From an uncultured Spirochaetales bacterium (lineage in GTDB: Bacteria > Spirochaetota > Spirochaetia > Treponematales > Treponemataceae): DNA of 5,283 nt. The notes under the pieces were generated by a model that saw only the letters and a program-made list of their open reading frames with translations, did no database searches and had not been told where the DNA came from. Location of the stretch: the NCBI GenBank assembly GCA_946061495.1, contig CAMGSV010000174.1:1-5283 (forward strand). Reading direction: 5' to 3'. Within the stretch, counting starts at the first letter, position 1, and each line of letters opens with the position of its first letter. Shown here piece by piece: positions 1 to 4,529 of this stretch. The position numbers and the translations under genes were made by a program.

Positions 1-20
1 TAGCATCGTCCCGGCAGGGC

Positions 21-728
21 TTATTCCTGGTTGGCGGCGGCTTCTTCCTGGATGGGCTGGGCCTCCTCCTGAACAGAACCGCCCAGCTGAGCATCGGCAG
101 CGGCATCCTGCGGTGCCTCTTCCTGGGGGGCACCAGTCTCGTCCTTCTTCCGGGCGTAGCTCACCGTCAGGGTGCGGCCACGATAGTTGTAGCCGTTGAG
201 GGTGGCGATAACATTGTCCACATCATCCTTGAACAGCTCCACAAAGGAATAGTTCTCCTGATTGCGGATGCGGCCGATGCGCTCCCGGTCCAGCTTGCAG
301 ACCTGCATCAGCAGGGTGATGAGGTCACGGGTGTAGACGCGGCGGTTCTTGCCGATGCCGATGAAGATGGTGGCCGCATAGGCCTCGTCGATGGTAACCC
401 GCCGGGGAGCCGGCCTGGCCTCTGTGGCAGTGTCCTGGCGTCTTGTGGCGGCGGGGCGCTCCCGTTCACGTTCCCGCTTCTGGAAGCGGTCTCCACTCCT
501 TGCGCCTCCCTCCTGGCGGTGCTGGGGCCTTCCGCCCCTGAATCCCTGGCAGGCCTGCTTGGCGAGGTATGCCGCCACGTAGTTTCTCAGTGTAAAGGGG
601 ACGTTTTTCTTAAAGATTTTCTTCATCTTGGTGAGGACAATGGGATCCTCCTCGGTCCGTACCTTGGTGATGGCATCCTCCAGCAAGGCTGCAAAACGGT
701 CTTCATCAAAAGTGTTGTTAATGGGCAT
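21..728 (-). CDS. DbpA-type RNA-binding domain protein
   Basis: The protein has 235 residues. Residues 1-60 form a helical N-terminal segment (FDEDRFAALLEDAI, then KKNVPFTLRNYVAAYLAKQA). Residues 61-112 are a disordered Arg/Gly/Glu-rich linker (KRERERERPAATRR). Residues 118-193 match the DbpA C-terminal RNA-binding fold, with IFIGIGKNRRVYTRDLI, IGRIRNQENYSFVEL and LNGYNYRGRTLTVSYARK in the expected order. The last 40 residues are an acidic Ala/Gln/Glu-rich tail. In DEAD-box helicases of the DbpA family this domain binds structured rRNA. No helicase core is present, so this is a stand-alone RNA binder whose target is unknown; a role as ribosome or RNA chaperone is only inference. The start at 728 is chosen because GGAG (738-735) lies 6 nt upstream. 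The frame stays open further upstream but runs inside the preceding gene. It is the second gene of a probable two-gene operon. Confidence 0.85.
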   Translation of the reverse strand: MPINNTFDEDRFAALLEDAITKVRTEEDPIVLTKMKKIFKKNVPFTLRNYVAAYLAKQACQGFRGGRPQHRQEGGARSGDRFQKRERERERPAATRRQDTATEARPAPRRVTIDEAYAATIFIGIGKNRRVYTRDLITLLMQVCKLDRERIGRIRNQENYSFVELFKDDVDNVIATLNGYNYRGRTLTVSYARKKDETGAPQEEAPQDAAADAQLGGSVQEEAQPIQEEAAANQE

Positions 729-734
729 TTTTTT

Positions 735-738
735 CTCC
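735..738 (-). promoter_or_regulatory. Shine-Dalgarno GGAG of the DbpA-domain gene
   Basis: On the minus strand GGAG is followed by six A residues and then the ATG at 728. This good spacing supports the short 235-residue form over the much longer open frame that overlaps the upstream gene. Confidence 0.7.
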
Positions 739-744
739 AAAAAG

Positions 745-765
745 TAGAGGGCTCTCATCCCTCTG
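745..765 (-). terminator. Weak intergenic hairpin between the two minus-strand genes
   Basis: On the minus strand AGAGGG (751-746 read in reverse complement pairs with CCCTCT) forms a 6-bp stem with a 7-nt loop directly after the GNAT stop codon. It is followed by CTTTTTGG. The U run is short (5) and merges into the Shine-Dalgarno of the next gene, so this is at best a leaky terminator, attenuator or processing site that could lower expression of the downstream gene. The pairing is seen directly; the function is inferred. Confidence 0.35.
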
Positions 766-766
766 A

Positions 767-1732
767 TTACAAAAGTGATTCTGGAGGTCGTTTTTCGTCT
801 CCAGATCCAAGTTGGGAGGATGTGTCTCCATGGTCCATCTTCAGGACATATCCTCCACCGCAGCCGACAAAACCAAGTCGAGTCAGGCTGGGTTGTAAAA
901 AGCTCGGTATCACCAGGTCTGCAAGGATGATCCATCGGATTCCCCGTTCTTGTAGCTGTGAAACGCATTGACCCAGCAATTCCTTTCCGATTCCCAATCC
1001 CCGGTATTGTTCCAGTATAAAAAATGAGGTCAAGAGAACGGTCTCCCGTGCGCAAGACGGATACAATGTGGCTTTGATGCAACCGGCAAAGTCGCCTCCT
1101 ATCGTTTCTACCACTAGGGAAAAGAATTGCTGTGACCCGCTCTGCTCTTCTCGCTCCTGCCAGAGGCTGGACAAGGCCAGACCGATTTCTCCTGGCCATT
1201 GGGTCTCCCGTTCCGCCATAACCATGTTGGCAGCCCGGACAAAGTTCTCCTCGTCGGTGGAGGCTTCATATTGTCTGAATACGAAGTCGCTGTGTATCAG
1301 CTCATCATTGTCTTCCGGCTCGTCACCTAGCTGTTCCAGGCCGCAAATTTCCTCCAGTTGGTTGTACCATTGGAGGATGTACCGTGTCATCTCCTCTTCA
1401 TGGAAAGAAAACCACTGCTTTTCTCCCTGAGGATGGGACTTCAAAAGGTTCTTGAAATTCTTGAACACCCCCTTTCCTGAAAACAGGACGGAACGGAGCT
1501 CCTTCTGCAGGCGGGGATTGCGCACCACCGTCACAAAGCGCTCCATCATGCGGAACCCATTGGCGGGTCCCCATTGTGGCAGCTCTACATATCCCTCCGG
1601 AATCCTGTCGTCAGGGAATGTCCGCCGGTCAGCCAGCCTTCCACTGGACCTTTCCAGAAGGTAGGTGGTGTTCTGGTCTTCCAGGGCAAACATAATCTGA
1701 TGAAGAATCTCCTGGGATAATGCAAACAACAT
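767..1732 (-). CDS. UPF0158 domain fused to GNAT N-acetyltransferase
   Basis: The protein has 321 residues in two parts. Residues 1-135 resemble UPF0158, a family of unknown function: FALEDQNTTYLLERSSGRL, then LPQWGPANGFRMMERFV, GKGVFKNFKNLL, and WFSFHEEEMTRYILQWYNQL. Residues 150-300 are a GNAT acetyltransferase domain. Its acetyl-CoA binding motif A is visible as FILEQYRGLGIGKELLGQC, with the R-x-x-G-x-G signature at R244, G247 and G249. The C-terminal strand LTRLGFVGCGGGYVLKM is typical of GNAT ends. Such enzymes transfer acetyl from acetyl-CoA to an amine; the substrate cannot be told from sequence. The start at 1732 is preferred because the UPF0158 match begins there and a promoter ends 7 nt upstream. 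The frame is open for 58 more codons to an ATG at 1906, but that stretch is proline-rich and unlike either family. No Shine-Dalgarno is visible. It is the first gene of the minus-strand operon. Confidence 0.82.
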   Translation of the reverse strand: MLFALSQEILHQIMFALEDQNTTYLLERSSGRLADRRTFPDDRIPEGYVELPQWGPANGFRMMERFVTVVRNPRLQKELRSVLFSGKGVFKNFKNLLKSHPQGEKQWFSFHEEEMTRYILQWYNQLEEICGLEQLGDEPEDNDELIHSDFVFRQYEASTDEENFVRAANMVMAERETQWPGEIGLALSSLWQEREEQSGSQQFFSLVVETIGGDFAGCIKATLYPSCARETVLLTSFFILEQYRGLGIGKELLGQCVSQLQERGIRWIILADLVIPSFLQPSLTRLGFVGCGGGYVLKMDHGDTSSQLGSGDEKRPPESLL

Positions 1733-1739
1733 GGTGTCT

Positions 1740-1768
1740 AGTATAGCAATAAGAGGCGGTTTTGAGAA
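1740..1768 (-). promoter_or_regulatory. Sigma70-like promoter of the UPF0158-GNAT gene
   Basis: On the minus strand a -35-like TTCTCA (1768-1763) is separated by 17 nt from TATACT (1745-1740). The -10 is extended by TGC directly before it (TGnTATACT). Only 7 nt (AGACACC) separate the -10 from the ATG at 1732, which puts the expected transcription start at or one base before the initiation codon. The element is seen directly; its activity and the resulting leaderless mRNA are inferred. Confidence 0.55.
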
Positions 1769-1941
1769 TAGTCTTTGGGGGGAGTGGGGGATAGGAGTGA
1801 GGGGGTGAAAAGGCTGGAAATGAAGCGGACTCCATTTGGGGCCCGTTGAACGGAGGGTTTTCTCCTGAAAAGGCAACGGCGGATGGAAGGCGTGCAGGCC
1901 ATCCATGCGGCAAGGCCCTATACTATTGAAGCCAGCTGTTG

Positions 1942-1980
1942 AAAAAAAAGTTTCATGGTAGTTTTACCAGTGAAACTTTT
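1942..1980 (-). terminator. 15-bp hairpin followed by U8 on the minus strand
   Basis: The left arm AAAAGTTTCATGGTA (1946-1960) pairs with TACCAGTGAAACTTTT (1965-1980). This gives 15 bp with a single bulged G (1970) and a GTTT loop. On the minus strand the stem is followed by an uninterrupted run of eight T (1949-1942), the layout of a Rho-independent terminator. The stem is AT-rich, which weakens that call. On the plus strand it is followed by TTTTAGTTTT, so weak bidirectional action is possible. It would insulate the GNAT operon from minus-strand transcripts arriving from the right. Its arms are made of the same sequence as the adjoining tandem repeat, so it may instead be a degenerate inverted copy of that repeat. 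Confidence 0.45.
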
Positions 1981-2069
1981 AGTTTTACACTGGAAAACCT
2001 TTTGTTTCACAGTGGAAAACCTTTTGTTTTACAGTGCAAAACCTTTTGTTTCACAGTGAGAAACATCAG
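1950..2069. repeat. 22-bp tandem repeat array with imperfect dyad units
   Basis: Units start at 1961 (21 bp), 1982, 2004, 2026 and 2048 (22 bp each), with a half unit at 1950-1960. The consensus is GTTTYACAGTGGAAAAC followed by CTTTT. Units 2 to 4 differ from each other at only a few positions, and the first and last units are degenerate. Each unit is itself an imperfect palindrome, GTTTYAC-centre-GTGRAAAC. The period of 22 bp is close to two helical turns, so the dyads lie on the same DNA face. A 22-bp period is not a multiple of three, and the frame across it (1939-2124) gives no repeated peptide, so this is non-coding DNA. The function is unknown; possibilities are protein-binding sites or an intergenic repeat family. 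Confidence 0.8.
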
Positions 2070-2195
2070 CAACACTGCTGGTACACTTCAATTTTATAAT
2101 TGCCATCACAAGAAACAGCGGTGAAGTACACATTCATAATGTATCTTGTCAATTGTTCGCCTTCATTTTTTGCACTTCCATTGTATCTCGTTTAA

Positions 2196-2417
2196 CCGCA
2201 CTTCGACGCTTTCCCTGCCAACGGCAACCGTGCCACCAAGACCACCGCCTCGGTCACCATCACCTACCGCTACGATGTCGAGAACCTGCTGGTGTTCAGC
2301 GGTGCAAACGGCAGGGTGGCGGTGACCTGTACAGGAAAGGGGGTAGGGTGTAAGGAAAAGATTTTTTGTTGCAGGGGCTGTAGAGGGAAAGTAGAATATC
2401 TGATATACTTTTTTTAA
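2196..2417 (+). pseudogene. GC-rich gene remnant, unidentified
   Basis: This frame is open from just after a TAA at 2193 to the TAA at 2415. The part at 2199-2335 has strongly G/C-ending codons (about 28 of the first 33 codons), unlike the AT-rich sequence on either side. It reads HFDAFPANGNRATKTT, then ASVTITYRYDVENLLVFSG and ANGRVAVTCTG, with alternating polar and hydrophobic residues as in beta strands. Coding character fades after about 2340. No start codon or ribosome-binding site is evident. I read it as the broken piece of a host-type gene left at the edge of the acquired locus, but do not recognise the family. The opposite strand is also open (2163-2420), but its codon choice is less convincing. 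Confidence 0.3.
2369..2409 (+). promoter_or_regulatory. Candidate promoters of the restriction-modification operon
   Basis: Two overlapping candidates are visible. TTGCAG (2369-2374) lies 17 nt before TAGAAT (2392-2397), which would start transcription near 2404. An extended -10, TGATATACT (2401-2409), lacks a good -35 and would start near 2416. Either gives a 25-37 nt leader that contains the Shine-Dalgarno of the downstream gene. The sequences cannot decide between them. Confidence 0.4.
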
Positions 2418-2430
2418 CAATTATATGTTT

Positions 2431-2434
2431 AGGA
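2431..2434 (+). promoter_or_regulatory. Shine-Dalgarno AGGA of the RM subunit gene
   Basis: AGGA is followed by a 6-nt spacer (TGGGAA) and ATG at 2441, which fixes the start of the nuclease-methyltransferase gene. Confidence 0.65.
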
Positions 2435-2440
2435 TGGGAA

Positions 2441-4489
2441 ATGAGTGGCAAAGTGCAATCTGTAGAGCCAAATATTGCTGATTTGGCCAATGGATGGTTA
2501 AAGAAATATAAGCTTGACTATAAACTAGAACAAGAAAGCCTAAACTCTCAAATAGACAAAGCATTAGCTGATTATTCTTCAAAAAATGGTGGAGTGGGAG
2601 GTAATCGGCCTGATGCAAAATTACTTTTGAACGATAAATATGGACATCCATATCCTATTTTAATTGAATACAAAGGATACAAAGATAAATTAATAAAACT
2701 AGATTCAAATGGTCTTATAGAAAATAAAACTGATAAAAACGAAGCAAATTTCAAAAATATCAATTCTTATGCAGTGAATGGTGCTGTTCATTACGCAAAC
2801 GCAATTTTACATTTTACAAATTATGAAGATATCATCGCTATTGGAATGACTGGCTATAAAGATGATGCGAATAAATTGCAATATGAAATAGGTGTTTATT
2901 TTGTTTCTAAATCCAACTTGGGAATGGGACAAGAAATAGGTAAATATTCAGATTTTTCATTTTTATCAAAAGAACATTTCGAAGGTTTTTTGGAAACTGT
3001 TCATAATTTACAGCTTTCACCAGAGGAGCTTGAAAAACGAAAAGAAATAAAAGAAGCAGAAATTGATAAAAGTCTTGTAAAATTAAACAACGATATTTAT
3101 CAAAACGAGAAAGGCTTAAGCGAAAATGACAGAGTTTATCTTGTTGCAGCCTCAATTATTGCAACTCTAGGAATCCCTGGAAAAGTAGAGCCTCTTGAAA
3201 AAGATGATTTAAAGTCTAAAGAGGAGGAAGGAAACACAGACGGTGAAATCATTTTAAGAAAAGTAAAAGCATATCTCAATGGAAAAAAATTACCAAATGA
3301 TAAACGTGATTTGATAATCCGTACGCTGCAAAATACTTTAACAGCTTACAATATAAACAAAGTAATTGATGGTGAAACTCAAATAAAACGTGTTTTCTCA
3401 AAAATTGTAGACGATTTGGGCAGTTATTACAAAATTGGGCTTACAACAGATTTTACTGGAAAACTTTTTAATGAAATGTATAGTTGGCTTGGATTTACTC
3501 AAGACAAACTAAATGATGTTGTTTTGACTCCCAGTTATGTAGCCACCTTGTTGGCTCGACTTGCTCGTGTAAACAAGGATAGTTTTGTATGGGATTTTGC
3601 TACAGGTTCAGCAGGATTACTCGTAGCTGCAATGAATGAAATGCTCGTTGATGCTAAAAACACTATAACTTCTCCAGAAGAATTAAGAAAAAAAGAAGCT
3701 GAAATAAAAGCAACACAACTTTTAGGATTGGAAGTTTTGCCAAGTATTTATATGCTTGCTATTTTGAATATGATTTTGATGGGGGATGGCAGTTCAAATA
3801 TCATCAATAAAGATTCATTAAATGATTTTGATGGTTATTATGGCTTTGGAAAAACTGATGAAAAATTTCCTGCAACGGCATTTATTTTAAATCCGCCCTA
3901 TTCAGAAAAAGGCAACGGTATGAACTTTGTGGAAAAAGCATTGAATATGATGAGTAAAGGCTACGCTGCCATTATTATTCAAAGTTCAGCAGGAAGTGGA
4001 AAGGCAACGGAATATAACAAACGGATTTTGGAAAAACACACATTGCTTGCAAGTGTAAAAATGCCTATAGATTTATTTGTAGGAAAATCTAGTGTGCAAA
4101 CATACGTTTATGTTTTTAAAGTGGCAGAACCTCACGAAAAAGACAATGTTGTAAAATTCATTGATTTTTCAAATGACGGTTACACTCGAACTAATCGAAA
4201 AAAAGCAAGTAATAATTTAAAAGATACCGACCATGCAAAGGAACGATACCAAGAAATTGTGGATTTGGTAAAGTTTGGGAAAAAGAAGTTACATTATTTT
4301 TCTGAAAAAGAATATTACGAAGGTGTCATTGACCCAAATAATGGTGCTGACTGGAATCAAACAGCTCCCATCGACACAAAACCAACTTTAGACGATTTCA
4401 AAAAAACAGTTGCAGACTATCTTGCCTGGGAAGTTTCCAATCTTTTGAAGAATCAAGCGAATAGTGGAGAAAAAAGCCTGGGAAAATAG
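2441..4489 (+). CDS. BcgI-like restriction nuclease and N6-adenine DNA methyltransferase (RM subunit)
   Basis: The protein has 682 residues. Residues 1-190 contain a PD-(D/E)xK nuclease signature: P57-D58, then E76-Y77-K78 in PILIEYKG, followed by a helix with AVNGAVHYANAIL. Residues 195-320 are a helical connector (LSENDRVYLVAASIIATLG). Residues 320-600 form a gamma-class N6-adenine methyltransferase related to HsdM: LTPSYVATLLARLA before motif I, motif I as F386-A-T-G-S-A-G392 (S-adenosylmethionine binding), and motif IV as N484-P-P-Y487 (catalytic, adenine flipping). In BcgI-like Type IIB systems this subunit both methylates and cuts DNA, on both sides of a bipartite site set by a separate S subunit. 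Motif I has Thr-Gly-Ser in place of the common Cys-Gly-Thr; the fold should tolerate this. The gene is AT-rich compared with the minus-strand operon, suggesting horizontal transfer. Its stop codon sits inside a frameshift-like signal that leads into the S frame. Not seen: a helicase HsdR, so a classical Type I system is unlikely in this window. Confidence 0.9.
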   Translation: MSGKVQSVEPNIADLANGWLKKYKLDYKLEQESLNSQIDKALADYSSKNGGVGGNRPDAKLLLNDKYGHPYPILIEYKGYKDKLIKLDSNGLIENKTDKNEANFKNINSYAVNGAVHYANAILHFTNYEDIIAIGMTGYKDDANKLQYEIGVYFVSKSNLGMGQEIGKYSDFSFLSKEHFEGFLETVHNLQLSPEELEKRKEIKEAEIDKSLVKLNNDIYQNEKGLSENDRVYLVAASIIATLGIPGKVEPLEKDDLKSKEEEGNTDGEIILRKVKAYLNGKKLPNDKRDLIIRTLQNTLTAYNINKVIDGETQIKRVFSKIVDDLGSYYKIGLTTDFTGKLFNEMYSWLGFTQDKLNDVVLTPSYVATLLARLARVNKDSFVWDFATGSAGLLVAAMNEMLVDAKNTITSPEELRKKEAEIKATQLLGLEVLPSIYMLAILNMILMGDGSSNIINKDSLNDFDGYYGFGKTDEKFPATAFILNPPYSEKGNGMNFVEKALNMMSKGYAAIIIQSSAGSGKATEYNKRILEKHTLLASVKMPIDLFVGKSSVQTYVYVFKVAEPHEKDNVVKFIDFSNDGYTRTNRKKASNNLKDTDHAKERYQEIVDLVKFGKKKLHYFSEKEYYEGVIDPNNGADWNQTAPIDTKPTLDDFKKTVADYLAWEVSNLLKNQANSGEKSLGK

Positions 4490-4529
4490 ATTCCCCACTT
4501 AACGAAAAACTACAAGAGGTTAAGTGGGG
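4466..4529 (+). promoter_or_regulatory. Putative -1 programmed ribosomal frameshift signal
   Basis: Four elements are in place. GGAG (4466-4469) resembles a Shine-Dalgarno and ends 10 nt before the heptamer. GGGAAAA (4480-4486) is an X XXY YYZ slippery site in the correct register: zero-frame codons GGA (4481-4483) and AAA (4484-4486) can re-pair as GGG and AAA after a one-base backward slip. The zero-frame stop TAG (4487-4489) follows at once. After a 6-nt spacer, CCCCACTTAAC (4493-4503) and GTTAAGTGGGG (4519-4529) form a perfect 11-bp stem with a 15-nt loop. This is the layout of the E. coli dnaX signal, which also uses a Shine-Dalgarno 10 nt upstream and a downstream stem. The sequence elements are seen directly; frameshifting itself is inferred. 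The frames overlap only from 4465 to 4489, so a functional site has to lie here. Confidence 0.65.

Larger units (their letters stand above)
1733..2440. other. Intergenic region between the divergent units
   Basis: About 700 bp separate the minus-strand operon from the plus-strand restriction-modification locus. From left to right it holds the GNAT promoter, a G-rich stretch on the plus strand (G runs at 1777-1782, 1786-1790 and 1801-1805), about 90 bp with nothing recognisable, a hairpin beside an A8 run, the 22-bp repeat array, a small hairpin (CAGCA/TGCTG, 2068-2081), about 110 bp of AT-rich sequence with no recognised signal, a GC-rich gene remnant, and the promoter region of the restriction-modification operon. 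I see no tRNA, integrase or att-like repeat here. Confidence 0.7.

Noticed and set aside
1..6. ATG on the minus strand at 6-4 as the start of a third operon gene.
   Set aside because: Only two codons are inside the window; GGGA lies just upstream but nothing more can be supported.
729..1199. Long upstream extension of the DbpA-domain reading frame (392 residues in total).
   Set aside because: It overlaps the GNAT gene on the same strand, its residues look random, and GGAG at 735-738 fits the start at 728.
1733..1906. 58-codon upstream extension of the GNAT frame.
   Set aside because: It is proline-rich, unlike UPF0158, and contains the promoter-like sequence next to the ATG at 1732.
1950..2069. 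CRISPR array.
   Set aside because: Units are directly adjacent with no unique spacers, and no cas gene is present.
1939..2124. 61-codon plus-strand frame across the tandem repeat.
   Set aside because: The peptide is the translation of a 22-bp DNA repeat; no Shine-Dalgarno and no repeated peptide.
2163..2420. 85-codon minus-strand frame opposite the GC-rich remnant.
   Set aside because: Codon choice on the plus strand is far more coding-like, and the minus-strand product resembles nothing I recognise.
4470..4475. A6 tract as a phase-variation site.
   Set aside because: Six A are short for slipped-strand variation. A length change would fuse or separate the frames, but the intact frameshift elements explain the junction better.
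4470..4476. AAAAAAG as the slippery heptamer.
   Set aside because: Zero-frame codons divide it as AA-AAA-AG, which is the wrong register for an X XXY YYZ slip. GGGAAAA at 4480 is in register.
4493..4529. Intrinsic terminator after the RM gene.
   Set aside because: The strong stem is followed by CGAATTTAG with no U run, and the S frame continues through it.
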